In this document: one piece after another, positions 27,187 through 35,738 of the stretch
How the letters are laid out: each line of letters begins with the position of its first letter
Position numbering within the stretch: position 1 is the first letter of the stretch
Origin: Phycisphaerae bacterium
GTDB lineage: Bacteria > Planctomycetota > Phycisphaerae > UBA1845 > PWPN01
NCBI GenBank assembly: GCA_030372985.1
Contig: JAUCQB010000172.1
Coordinates: 1-63,769, forward strand
Length of the DNA: 63,769 nt
Direction of reading: 5' to 3'
Position numbers and translations under genes: made by a program
The notes under the pieces: model-generated
The model's input: only the letters and a program-made list of their open reading frames with translations
The model's database searches: none
Told to the model about the DNA's origin: nothing

Positions 27187-28101
27187 TTACTCTTGGGGCT
27201 TGTTTTCGGTCTCGGTGCCCTCTTGACCGCCGCCGCGCCTCTGGCCTCTTGACTCACCTCTGCGCTCGCCCGCACCCGGGCCGCGGCCTTGGCCGGGTTC
27301 GCGCCAGCCCATCATGGTGCTTGACGGGCGCCATTCCTTGACCTTCGTCTGCTGCTCGGGCGTCAGCTCGGCCATCACCTTCTTGTAGACCTCGGCTGCG
27401 GCGTCCTTGGCCTCTTTCTCGGCTTTTTCGTCCCTGTTTCTGGGACGAAGCGTACGGTGCTTGGTTCTGTACTCATCAACGAGGCCCTTGATCTTGTCCG
27501 CTTTGTCCTTCGGCAGCTCAAGCGACTCGACGGCCCTCAGCAGTACCTCGGGGTTCTCCTCCAGCGAGGGCCGGGGATTGAAGACATCGACCTTGATCTT
27601 CTGGAATGTGGGTTTCTGCTCGGCCGTGAGGAGGGCTTCCACGTCGTTCATCAGCTTCTGACGGGCGGCATCGGTCTTGTCGTCGCCCATCAGGTCGCGC
27701 ATCTGACCTTCCAGCTTCTTGATTTTCTCCCGATCGCCGGCCGTCCGGGCATCTCGGAGCTGGGTCCAGAGCTCCCTCAACTTGGGACCGTTCTCGGCCA
27801 TGCGCTTCTGCATCTGTTCGCGCATCTGGTCGTGCTGATCGGTGATCAGCTTGTGGATCTTTTCCTGCTGCTCCTTGGTGAGGTTCAGTTCCTTGGTCAA
27901 GCGCTCCATCTGCTGGTTAACCATCATGCCACGCCCGCGAGCTCCTTCCATGACACGGTTACGAGGCCCTTCGGCCCCCTCACCTCTGCTCGCGGCAGGG
28001 CGCTCGCGGCGAGCCCTCGGCTCGGCTGCGTCCTGGGCCCAAGCGGGAACCGAGAGAATACCGGCCAAGAGGGTCACAAAAGCTAAGTTCTTGATTAGCA
28101 T
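27187..28101 (-). CDS. exported Spy/CpxP-like LTxxQ protein
   Basis: 304 residues with signal peptide MLIKNLAFVTLLAGILSVPA. The mature protein is helical and highly charged, with three LTxxQ-type motifs: LTKEQQEKI, LTAEQKPTF and LTPEQQTKV. Such motifs mark the periplasmic CpxP/Spy/ZraP group, which sense metals or chaperone envelope proteins. The C-terminus is Gly/Arg-rich and low-complexity (PGQGRGPGAGERRGESRGQR), possibly disordered or nucleic-acid- or polyanion-binding. AGGAAAGGAAA precedes the ATG. No two-component genes adjoin it, so the family role is inferred only from motifs. Confidence 0.8.
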   Translation of the reverse strand: MLIKNLAFVTLLAGILSVPAWAQDAAEPRARRERPAASRGEGAEGPRNRVMEGARGRGMMVNQQMERLTKELNLTKEQQEKIHKLITDQHDQMREQMQKRMAENGPKLRELWTQLRDARTAGDREKIKKLEGQMRDLMGDDKTDAARQKLMNDVEALLTAEQKPTFQKIKVDVFNPRPSLEENPEVLLRAVESLELPKDKADKIKGLVDEYRTKHRTLRPRNRDEKAEKEAKDAAAEVYKKVMAELTPEQQTKVKEWRPSSTMMGWREPGQGRGPGAGERRGESRGQRRGGGQEGTETENKPQE

Positions 28102-28429
28102 GGGTTTCCTTTCCTAAGTGTCATTCTTCATTCGGTCGCACCGCCCCTGAGGGGGCCGGTCGGCTTTCCTTGCGCCGCGTTCACTGCGCAACCAGCAGAC
28201 TCAACGCTGGCCGGGCAAGACTATTGCGGCGAGGGGCCGTAGGCAACACCAGCGACGGCCGGGTGGGCGGGAAATCATCGAGATGGCGGCAGCCCACGGC
28301 TCGCGAAACGCCATGAAGAAATCGGACGTCCGCTGGGCAGCCAGGCGTTGCTCACCAGATCTGAGGCCACCCTCAGCAGGATCCTCACAGCCCAAAAACC
28401 AGGCCGGAAACCAAAACAAACGTCGAAAT

Positions 28430-28497
28430 AGGTATGGTGTCCCCCGGATTAACCTGTCCCCCGGATTAACCGAGGTATGGTGTCCCCCGGATTAACC
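28430..28497 (+). repeat. TGTCCCCCGGATTAACC repeat cluster (three copies)
   Basis: The 17-mer TGTCCCCCGGATTAACC occurs at 28438-28454, 28455-28471 and 28481-28497. Copies one and three are preceded by AGGTATGG. Similar TGTCCCC-GGAATT-type repeats occur near REP-associated tyrosine transposases in many bacteria; no transposase is present here, so this may be an orphan copy. Confidence 0.65.
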
Positions 28498-28578
28498 GAC
28501 GGCAGTGCCATTCGGGTGACTGTCCCTGATATCCACCTGGAATGTCGCGCCCCCCGCGGTCTACCGGTCCGACAACGA

Positions 28579-28608
28579 GAAGCCCCGGCCGGGGTTGGCC
28601 GGGGCTTC
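28579..28608 (-). terminator. GC-rich hairpin downstream of the modular amidase gene
   Basis: Perfect 12-bp stem GAAGCCCCGGCC / GGCCGGGGCTTC with a six-base loop, 48 bp beyond the amidase stop in the direction of transcription. No long U-run follows, but the stem is very stable. Confidence 0.6.
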
Positions 28609-28655
28609 GTGTCGGCCGGAATTCGATCAGTTGTGCCGCGTTGCTGCGGCGAGGG

Positions 28656-31600
28656 CTACTGTCCCTTGGTCAGCAGCACATCGTCATAATAGGCCGACAG
28701 CCCGGCGGACGCATAGCCGGAGCCCACTCGGATCTGCTCGAAGCTGACCGAGCCCTGGGAACTGGCGTATGCCCGGTTGGGGCTGCCGAGGACGCCGTCG
28801 ACGTAGAAGTCGGCCGTGGTGCTCTTGATGACCACGGTGAACAGGTGCCAGCCGACGGACCGCGCCGGAGCCCCGTTCTGGTTCATCGGCTGCCAGTTAT
28901 TGCCCGGCGAGTAGGCCACGCGGGCGGAGTAGTAGGTCAGACTGCAGCCGCCGTAGACGCCGACCTCGATCAGTTGCTTGGCGCTGGGGCTGTAGTCGCG
29001 CAACTCGACCCACTGGTTCGACGTGCCGGTGCTGCCGTTGTCATAGAACCAGAAGCTCAGCGTGATCGGGCTGGCGTCCGTGCCGACGGTCTCGGTGAAA
29101 TTGCGCCTGTTCTGCTTCGCCGCCCCGGCGGCGCTGTAGATGGACTTCGGCGAGCTGTGGTATCGCGTCGTGCTGAGCGCCAGGCTGGTGCTGGGGGTGG
29201 GCCAGACTGCCTGGAACGCGGCTTGGTTCGCGTAGCCGTCGAAGTTGTCGTCGATGATGACTTGAATGCTTGAGATGGTCAGCGTCGCCTCATTCGACGT
29301 GGCGCTGCCGCAGCCGGCGGTGACCACACAGCGGTAGTCAGCCGCGTCGCTGCTGTCGCAGTTGGACACGGTGAGGGTGGCCGTCGTGCAGCCGGAGTAG
29401 TGGCCGCCGTTGCTCAGGTTCACCTGATTCTTCTGCCACTGGTAAGCCAGGGTGCCGTCGCCTGTGGCCGCGACGGTGAAAATGGCCGTGCCGCCCGTCG
29501 GAACCGACTGGTTCGACGGGTGCTGCGTGATGGCCGTCGCCGCCTTGAGGGCGAGCGCCGCCTCGTTTGAGGTGGCATTGCCGTAGGCATTGGTGACAAC
29601 GCAACGGTAGTTGGCGGCGTCGTTGCCGTCAGCGTTCGACACCGTGAGCGTTGCCGTCGTGCAGCCGGAGTAGTGGCCTCCGTTGGACAGGTTGACCTGA
29701 TTCTTCTGCCATTGGTAGGTCAGCGGTGTAGAGCCCGAAGCGGCCACAGTAAACTGGGCGGTCGCGCCCGGGCACACGTTCTGGGCGGCCGGGTGCTGGC
29801 TGATGCTCGGCGGCGTGGCAACCGGCCCGGTGGATTCCCATTTGATGGAATCGGACCGCCCGGCATAGCCGCTCGGCAGCGAGCCGGCTGCGGTGCTGCC
29901 GTTGAGCGTGACGGTATACTGCGTGCCCGCATTGAGCGTGTAGGTGCCGAGCAGGTACCACTTGTTGCACGGGTTGGGGTTGCAGGCGCTGTTCTGACAG
30001 ACGCCGACGTTCGCTGAGCCTCCGGCATGGCCAATCTGGTGGATGAGCGGGTTGCCGCTGTTGCTCGTCGTGCAGTTGGTGGTATAGACCTTGTACGGGC
30101 CGCCGGCCGCGGGGGTGAACTTGAACACCGCCGTGCCGGCACTGGCGCCGATTGTGCAGTAACGGCTGCCGATACCCGATGTGCAGCCTGAGGCTGTGCT
30201 CTTGGCCGAGGAATTGCCCCAGGTCCCCGTCTCGGAATACAGGCTGTAGTTCTGCCCACCTGATCGGCTCTCGACGATGTGAACGACCGGCGAGGTCTGC
30301 ACGGTCAAGGTGGCGGCATTGGATGTGGCGCTGCCTTGAGCGTTGGTGACCACGCAACGGTAGTTGGCGGCATCGTTGCCGTCGGCGTCGGACACGGTCA
30401 TGGACGGCGTCGTGCAACCGGAGTAGTGGCCGCCGTTGCTCAGGTTCACTCCGTTCTTCTGCCACTGGTAGTACAGGGGCGGAGTGCCCGCGGCGTCGAC
30501 GGTGAAGGTCGCGTTATAGCCCGCGAGGATGGATTGACTCGCCGGATGCGCCGTGATCATGGGGGCGAACGGACCGGAACCGACGCTGATCTGCTTGCTG
30601 CAAATCGGCCCGAACCAGGCAATGCCCTGTCGGACCATCTGCCACTCGGTCATGTACAGATTGGGCGTAGTGGGCGCGGTCATTGTGAAATAGAAGGTGT
30701 AGCTGTCGCCGGGGCCGACCTCGCCGGTCATGTCGACCCGGTTGAACGCGGCGAAGGGATCGCTGTCGCCTACCGCTCCCAGCTTGAAACCGTGGTCGCT
30801 GTCCCACAGCACGCCGCGGTTGGTGAACGTAATGCTGACGTTGTAGCTCTGGCCTGGATTCATGCTGGAGGGAATCGTGTCACTGACGTATTCGCAGGAA
30901 TACAGGTCCCAGGTCGGTGTGACACTGAAGTAGTCGCAGACGCCCTTGTAGATCGCCCACATGGTCAGCGAACGGAACCAGGGGTCGATGAGGAAGAGGG
31001 CGTCGCGGGTGCAGTTGTCGTGGAAGGCCAACTCAATCAGACACGCCGGTCGATCGGGGATACGGATCTCGCCGAAGCCGCCGGCCGAGTCGGCCACGCC
31101 GCGGTTGTACCAGTCGCTGACCCCGTAGACGTTGGTGATGACGTTGCACACGTTGCTCTGGATCTTCTGGGCCAGGACGTAACTGTCGGCCTCATGTTCC
31201 GGGTGCTCCATGGCCGTATCACGGTAGGTGATGGTGCCGGAGGCACTGCCGTTGTAGGCGTTCGTGTGATGGGCGATGTAGATATCGGTGTTGTGATAGT
31301 CGGCAAACAACGGCCGAGCCCGGATATCGTCGCTGAATCGGTCCGGGCCGAGGTCGGACGAGCAGTAACCGCTGTTCGAGCCGAAGACCGAGCAGGGGTA
31401 CCCTTCATAATACAGCCATGAGTAGGCAGCCATGTGCCAGAAGGGGCGGTTTTCGCTGGGATGGCAGCAGTCGGTCTCATCGAGTTGCCGGGGGACGTAC
31501 ACGGCCGCCCCATCCTGAGTGAGGTACTGGTGGAGGTACTGCATCAGGCGAATCGAGTTCGTGTCTTCGAGGATCTCGTAACCGAATCCGCAGCTATCAC

Positions 31601-32150
31601 CTCGCTGCCAGCCCCAGGACGATCCGTTCCACTGTCGTCCGTGGGATGGACCGATGCAGATGCTCTTGCCGCTCAGACCGGTCGTTTCGGTCATCATCTG
31701 ATAGGTCGTCGCGGGTGCCTCGACCGCCAACGGAGTCACGTCCGGGGCCGGCGGCAGATAGGAGGACAGCAACTTGCCCTTGCATGTGATTTGGATGCTG
31801 CTGACCTGAGGCACATCATAGAAGAGCTTCCGGAATTCGTCGAAAAGGGTGGTCAGCATGGCTTCGTCGAGATTGGATAGCACTTCGGGCGATAGCACGA
31901 CGACAGCGGTGTCCTCCGAGACCGTTAGCTTAAGAACTCGGGTCCCGACGGGCAGGTAGATTTCTCCGGGCCAGTTGCCAGTCTGGCCGAAGTATCCGTG
32001 AATCGGCAAATCCGCCGTGGATACGGCGTAGTATTCGAGCGCCTCCTGGCCATAGGACGCGCCCGCGCAGAGCATGGCCGCCAGACAAGCGGCCAGGATT
32101 CTGCCTCGGCTCTTGTGTGAATGAACCGGTGTGAAAGGTTTTGTGGACAT
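28656..32150 (-). CDS. exported modular N-acetylmuramoyl-L-alanine amidase-like protein with Ig-like and lectin-like modules
   Basis: 1164 residues from ATG 32150 (AGGAGG ten bases upstream). Signal peptide about 1-34. An Amidase_3-type domain (about 160-407) shows ICIGPSHG, DIYIAHHTNAYNG and ACLIELAFHDN, corresponding to the zinc His, the H-x-N segment and the catalytic Glu. It is followed by an NBR1-type Ig-like domain (about 415-520, ending WQMVRQGIAWFG), an Ig-like repeat (about 525-612), a golvesin/CBM-like domain (about 620-773), two more Ig-like repeats (about 778-958) and a laminin-G-like module (about 963-1163). The three Ig repeats are nearly identical over WQKNxVNLSNGGHYSGCTT. It may cleave peptidoglycan or act on another amide while anchored to a surface; which one is not evident. 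Confidence 0.82.
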   Translation of the reverse strand: MSTKPFTPVHSHKSRGRILAACLAAMLCAGASYGQEALEYYAVSTADLPIHGYFGQTGNWPGEIYLPVGTRVLKLTVSEDTAVVVLSPEVLSNLDEAMLTTLFDEFRKLFYDVPQVSSIQITCKGKLLSSYLPPAPDVTPLAVEAPATTYQMMTETTGLSGKSICIGPSHGRQWNGSSWGWQRGDSCGFGYEILEDTNSIRLMQYLHQYLTQDGAAVYVPRQLDETDCCHPSENRPFWHMAAYSWLYYEGYPCSVFGSNSGYCSSDLGPDRFSDDIRARPLFADYHNTDIYIAHHTNAYNGSASGTITYRDTAMEHPEHEADSYVLAQKIQSNVCNVITNVYGVSDWYNRGVADSAGGFGEIRIPDRPACLIELAFHDNCTRDALFLIDPWFRSLTMWAIYKGVCDYFSVTPTWDLYSCEYVSDTIPSSMNPGQSYNVSITFTNRGVLWDSDHGFKLGAVGDSDPFAAFNRVDMTGEVGPGDSYTFYFTMTAPTTPNLYMTEWQMVRQGIAWFGPICSKQISVGSGPFAPMITAHPASQSILAGYNATFTVDAAGTPPLYYQWQKNGVNLSNGGHYSGCTTPSMTVSDADGNDAANYRCVVTNAQGSATSNAATLTVQTSPVVHIVESRSGGQNYSLYSETGTWGNSSAKSTASGCTSGIGSRYCTIGASAGTAVFKFTPAAGGPYKVYTTNCTTSNSGNPLIHQIGHAGGSANVGVCQNSACNPNPCNKWYLLGTYTLNAGTQYTVTLNGSTAAGSLPSGYAGRSDSIKWESTGPVATPPSISQHPAAQNVCPGATAQFTVAASGSTPLTYQWQKNQVNLSNGGHYSGCTTATLTVSNADGNDAANYRCVVTNAYGNATSNEAALALKAATAITQHPSNQSVPTGGTAIFTVAATGDGTLAYQWQKNQVNLSNGGHYSGCTTATLTVSNCDSSDAADYRCVVTAGCGSATSNEATLTISSIQVIIDDNFDGYANQAAFQAVWPTPSTSLALSTTRYHSSPKSIYSAAGAAKQNRRNFTETVGTDASPITLSFWFYDNGSTGTSNQWVELRDYSPSAKQLIEVGVYGGCSLTYYSARVAYSPGNNWQPMNQNGAPARSVGWHLFTVVIKSTTADFYVDGVLGSPNRAYASSQGSVSFEQIRVGSGYASAGLSAYYDDVLLTKGQ
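29275..30560 (-). repeat. three Ig-like coding repeats inside the amidase gene
   Basis: Three copies of an approximately 260-bp unit, at about 29275-29535, 29555-29815 and 30294-30560, encode near-identical Ig modules. The first two are adjacent; the third is separated by a golvesin-like module. High DNA identity suggests recent duplication or gene conversion. Confidence 0.7.
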
Positions 32151-32213
32151 GAGTTCGATACCTCCTGGAAATGGAGAGAACTGGGGGGCCACACGACCCG
32201 CCCACCAACACAC

Positions 32214-32878
32214 TCGCGAGAGACTCTTCCGCCTCCCTCGCGAAGTTCAACGCCTTGAACAGGTTGCCGGCACTAAGAGTCCCTGCGCCTCAAAACGAAA
32301 GCTGACTCCAGTCGCACCCAGAGAACGACGCCACAAGTGTCTGATTAGACCGGTAAATCAATGAGCCACATTGTCAAGCGGACAAGCCGCGACCTGCTAA
32401 CGAGGCGAACACTATAACTGTGCGGCCGCGGGAACGCAAGAACAAAGTGCGAAATCCGGCCGACCGGTTTTCGTGCTCTTCAGGGCAGCCATGCGCCGTC
32501 GGTCTGATCCCTGCTCCGGCCGTCGCCGGTTTCGTCGAATTGTCCTCTTGACGATATGGCGGAGAGTAGTCAGTCGCCCCGACGAGACAGGGGGTTGGTC
32601 CTGCTCGCCATGACGAGGTCTTCCGCTGAACAGGATCTCGGCGCCCGGGCCAATGGCCATTGGACTGTTGTTTGCGCGCGAAGCTCAAGGACGGTTCGTT
32701 GCCGGCCGCCAGCCCATTGATCTTCCTCTGAATCCGTCATCCGCCAAATACGCGACTTTTCACTCGCCTTTGGCCATGTGAGATACAGAGAGATATCGCG
32801 GTCGGGCGTCAGAAACAGACCTCCTGGCCGCGCTCCATTCGGCGTTTCGGGTGTGCCAGAAGGCCGGGCTGTGGGGCA
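32214..32878. other. intergenic gap, no gene seen
   Basis: A 665-bp gap between the isomerase-like gene end and the amidase start. Frames on either strand lack ribosome sites and motifs. A perfect TTGACA is present leftward at 32377-32372, but no -10 at proper spacing was found, so it is not called as a promoter. Confidence 0.4.
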
Positions 32879-33820
32879 TCAACTCGTGGTCGCCTGTCCG
32901 ATCACCGCTCGGGTTCTGTCGATTGCCGTCCGGGCAACGACGCGTGGGTCCTGGCGGTAGTAGTCAGGGTTGAACAGTTCGATGGAGAGAGAACCGGTGT
33001 AGCCGACGCGGCGGAGGTCGCGGATGAGCTGCCTCAGCGAGGCGATGCCATCGCCAGGGTAGACGCGGTGCTTGTCGGCCAGCGATTCGCGTGGCGGGTC
33101 GGCCGGGTAGTCGTTGAGGTGGAACCCCGCCAGCAGGCGCGGATTCAGGTGCATGACGTCGGCCAGGTCCGATCCGCCCCGGTAGAGATGGAACACGTCG
33201 GGCAGGATGCAGGCCTTGGGGTGGTGGGCCTCGATGGCGATCAGGACGGCCTGCCCGAGGCGGTGGACGGCCGGCGACGAGCCCCAGATCTCCACCGCCG
33301 GGATCACTCCGAACGGCTCGGCCATCTCCAGCAGCGCCCGATACCGCTCGGCCGCCTTGAGCAGATCGACGCCTTTGACATCGCCGGCCGGCGGGGCGGC
33401 CATGTGCGTCGCGCCGATCTGCGAGAGTTGCTCCAACCGGCGCTTCGCCTCATCGAAGCCCTTGGCCCGCCGGGTGCCGTCGTCCACCATCCACTCGAAG
33501 AAGGCGATCGCCCCGGTCACCTTCAGACCGTGGTCTTTGATCCGCTTGTTCAGGTCCTCCAGTCTGCCGCCCTCGGCAACATGCCGATCCAGTTCATCCA
33601 CCCACGGTTCGATGCCCTGGTACCCGGCCTCGGCAGCGATCTCGACCACACGGGCGATGGGCAGTTTGTGACCGCGCAGCGTGCTGGTGTTGAGGCTGAT
33701 GGGGAAGCCGTCGAGAGGTTTGGTGGACGACGTCTGCGCATCGGTTCGCGTGGCGCAAAGGCCCGCGGCCAGCGCTGTGCCGGCAAACAAGAATTCGCGT
33801 CGCGTCGAGTTCGTTGACAA
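32879..33820 (-). CDS. Tat-exported sugar phosphate isomerase/epimerase-like TIM barrel
   Basis: 313 residues. The N-terminus MSTNSTRREFLFAGTALAAG is a twin-arginine signal. The barrel is of xylose-isomerase/AP-endonuclease-2 type: AAEAGYQGIEPWVDE, PFGVIPAVEIWG (metal Glu), KACILPDVFHLYRGG (metal Asp/His), LLAGFHLND and YTGSLSIELFNPDYY (metal Glu). It starts with TTG, supported by GGAG eight bases upstream. Members of this group are often cytoplasmic sugar isomerases or epimerases; Tat-exported forms are frequent in planctomycetes and mostly uncharacterised. It lies 170 bp downstream of the first fucose-isomerase-like gene, separated by a hairpin cluster. Confidence 0.86.
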   Translation of the reverse strand: MSTNSTRREFLFAGTALAAGLCATRTDAQTSSTKPLDGFPISLNTSTLRGHKLPIARVVEIAAEAGYQGIEPWVDELDRHVAEGGRLEDLNKRIKDHGLKVTGAIAFFEWMVDDGTRRAKGFDEAKRRLEQLSQIGATHMAAPPAGDVKGVDLLKAAERYRALLEMAEPFGVIPAVEIWGSSPAVHRLGQAVLIAIEAHHPKACILPDVFHLYRGGSDLADVMHLNPRLLAGFHLNDYPADPPRESLADKHRVYPGDGIASLRQLIRDLRRVGYTGSLSIELFNPDYYRQDPRVVARTAIDRTRAVIGQATTS

Positions 33821-33854
33821 AGGATTCTCTCCGCTGGCCCCCGAATCTGCCGCT

Positions 33855-33964
33855 GGCCCCAGAATCCTTTCTGGGGCCCCTTGGGTCGAGGATTCCTATC
33901 CTCATTGGCATCGAACGCGGAACGGATTCCGCGAAGAGAGGTGGCCCGGAAGGGATTCCGGGCC
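33855..33964. repeat. four consecutive tetraloop hairpins
   Basis: Four perfect stems, each with a four-base loop: 33855-33878 (10 bp, loop TCCT), 33888-33903 (6 bp, loop TCCT), 33917-33932 (6 bp, loop CGGA) and 33943-33964 (9 bp, loop GGGA). They fill the gap between the fucose-isomerase-like stop and the xylose-isomerase-like start. They may terminate or attenuate transcription. Confidence 0.65.
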
Positions 33965-33990
33965 GAGCGACACCCGACCCGTCCGTCGGC

Positions 33991-35463
33991 TTATCCCTCT
34001 TCCACCACGTCTAATCCGGTGAACCGCGCGAGGCGGCGGGTGTCCGCCATGTGGTTGCCGTAGAAGATCACGCGGTGCAGGCCGTTGCTCCACTGCTCGA
34101 ACATCTTGCGGGCGTCGGCAACCTTGACGGCGATCTTGGTTCGGCAGGCCCGGTCGACGTCCGGCACCGCGATGATCTTGCCAGTGGAGACCAGCATCGT
34201 GCCAGTGCCGTAGCAGTCCATCGGGCTGGCGGCCAGCATCGGCTTTTCCACCGGGGCGTACGGATTGGCCCTGACCAGCTTGGCCATGGTGATTTCCTGG
34301 CCGACACGCATGGCGACCTGCAACACCGCTCCCTTATGATCCTCGGTGTGGCTGCGGATGATGTACGGTGCGGCCTCGCCCTTGGGACCGTCCATCTTCG
34401 TGGCCGAGACGCAGTGGGCGTGGATCACGGTGTTGGTCGCCGTATCGAAGACGGGGTCGGTGACGAAGCCCGGCTTGCCGGTCAGGTGCAGGTAGATGAT
34501 CTGGGTCATGGTCGAGGGCAGGTCGGCCTCGCACACACCCACCAGGCCGAGGTCATTCAGCCTGGCGAACCCGAAGCACGGGTAGGCCGGCAGTCCCTTC
34601 TGCCCGAACAGGCCGAGGCAGTTGATGGTGATTGCCTGGGCCTTCGAGTCGGCCAGCACCTTCTGGAGCGCGAGGTTCATGCGGGCACTTCGGCCGATCT
34701 CCTCCTTCGACGGCTCGCGAATCTCCTTGGCGTTCTTGATCCACTGGTCGGCGTCGGCGCTGGCCGCCGCATCGTCCATCGCGTTATAGACCTCAACCAG
34801 TTTCCTGTGATCGAAGTCGATGATCTCGGTGCCGAACTTGTCCTTGACCTCCTTGACGTAGTCGGCCGGAGCAGGCCGTCCTCCGCTGACAAACAGAACA
34901 CGCGTCTCCTTCAGGCGATGAATGGCACGAAAGGGGCGGATGGCATCGGCGGCGTCGGCGAAGTTGCTGCTGGGGATGACGTCGATCTTCTTGCCGGCCC
35001 GCTGGAGGTCGGGCACGATGCACCATTCGTGGCCGCTGTAGGGGGTGGCGTAGAGTATGGTTGGTCGGCCGCAGTCGGCCAGTCGGTTGACTAGATGGCT
35101 GGTGCCGATGCACACGATCACGCCGAGTATGCCGTCGACGTCCTTGTGCTGCTCCAGCACCTTGTCGAGCGATTCGACGTTCTGGATTAGTGCGTTGGAG
35201 AGGAACTCGACATCCTCCATGCCGGGGACCTTGTCGATTTCCTCTTGCAGTCGCCTGGCCTCGGCGGGGATGTCCAGGTCCGGCCGTGGCCAGCCTGAGT
35301 GTGTCCCGCCGATGAAGACACGCAGGACCCTGGTCTTGGAGTAGCCGGCTGCCGGGCCGACCGTCTCGCCGCCCGCCGCCCAAGTCATCCGGCCGATGGC
35401 CGACGCGGCCATCAGGCCGGCCGACGCTCCGATCAACTCCCGCCTGCTCATGTTGGCGTCCAT
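33991..35463 (-). CDS. Tat-exported L-fucose/L-arabinose isomerase-like protein (paralogue 1)
   Basis: 490 residues from the second ATG (35463), five bases after GGAGG. The N-terminus MDANMSRRELIGASAGLMAA carries a twin-arginine signal. The rest has the L-fucose isomerase-like fold: PTILYATPYSGHEWCIV, ITINCLGLFGQKGLPAYPC, GLVGVCEADLPSTMTQ and NTVIHAHCVSATKMDGPKG. In L-fucose isomerase-type enzymes Glu, Asp and His around these blocks bind Mn2+; Glu in GVCEAD and His in HAHC are the plausible ligands here. Export of an isomerase is unusual. It is clearly paralogous to 40233-41657. Confidence 0.83.
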   Translation of the reverse strand: MDANMSRRELIGASAGLMAASAIGRMTWAAGGETVGPAAGYSKTRVLRVFIGGTHSGWPRPDLDIPAEARRLQEEIDKVPGMEDVEFLSNALIQNVESLDKVLEQHKDVDGILGVIVCIGTSHLVNRLADCGRPTILYATPYSGHEWCIVPDLQRAGKKIDVIPSSNFADAADAIRPFRAIHRLKETRVLFVSGGRPAPADYVKEVKDKFGTEIIDFDHRKLVEVYNAMDDAAASADADQWIKNAKEIREPSKEEIGRSARMNLALQKVLADSKAQAITINCLGLFGQKGLPAYPCFGFARLNDLGLVGVCEADLPSTMTQIIYLHLTGKPGFVTDPVFDTATNTVIHAHCVSATKMDGPKGEAAPYIIRSHTEDHKGAVLQVAMRVGQEITMAKLVRANPYAPVEKPMLAASPMDCYGTGTMLVSTGKIIAVPDVDRACRTKIAVKVADARKMFEQWSNGLHRVIFYGNHMADTRRLARFTGLDVVEEG

Positions 35464-35602
35464 CATCTCCTCCAGACCGATTCCAGAAAGGGCCTATCCT
35501 CGACTTTCCCGCCGCGGCAGGGCGGGAAAGGCACTCAAATCGGGCGTCCAGTATAGCAGCCGGCGGCTGAGATACCAAAACGAATTGGCGCGGTTTTGCG
35601 AA

Positions 35603-35620
35603 ATAGAAATTGATTTCTAT
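35603..35620. promoter_or_regulatory. candidate operator: perfect inverted repeat ATAGAAAT-TG-ATTTCTAT
   Basis: Eight-base arms separated by TG, in the divergent gap between an isomerase-like gene and a small membrane-protein gene. A further half-site, ATTTCTAT, lies at 35650-35657. An extended -10 (TGGTATAGT, 35672-35680) follows for the rightward gene. The AT-rich dyad in GC-rich surroundings suggests a repressor site. Confidence 0.5.
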
Positions 35621-35738
35621 CTGTCAAGACCCCATCCCGTCCGGATGCGATTTCTATGGGGATCAAGGCTATGGTATAGTAGGGGTCCGGATGGCAATAG
35701 CTGCGAGCGGAGCGGGGCGGAGCCAGAGAGGGGGCGGT

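Larger units (their letters stand above)
28102..28655. other. intergenic gap holding repeats and a terminator hairpin
   Basis: A 554-bp gap between the amidase end and the LTxxQ-protein start. Its recognisable contents are the three TGTCCCCCGGATTAACC repeats (28430-28497) and the hairpin at 28579-28608. No gene was recognised. The leftward promoter of the LTxxQ gene should lie at its left end. Confidence 0.5.

Noticed and set aside
29275..30560. Repeat blocks that could suggest a CRISPR or tandem array
   Set aside because: They are three in-frame Ig-domain coding repeats of about 260 bp, with no short direct repeats and unique spacers.
32349..32377. Perfect leftward TTGACA as amidase promoter
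   Set aside because: No acceptable -10 box at 16-18 bp; the sequence at proper spacing reads ACCGGT.
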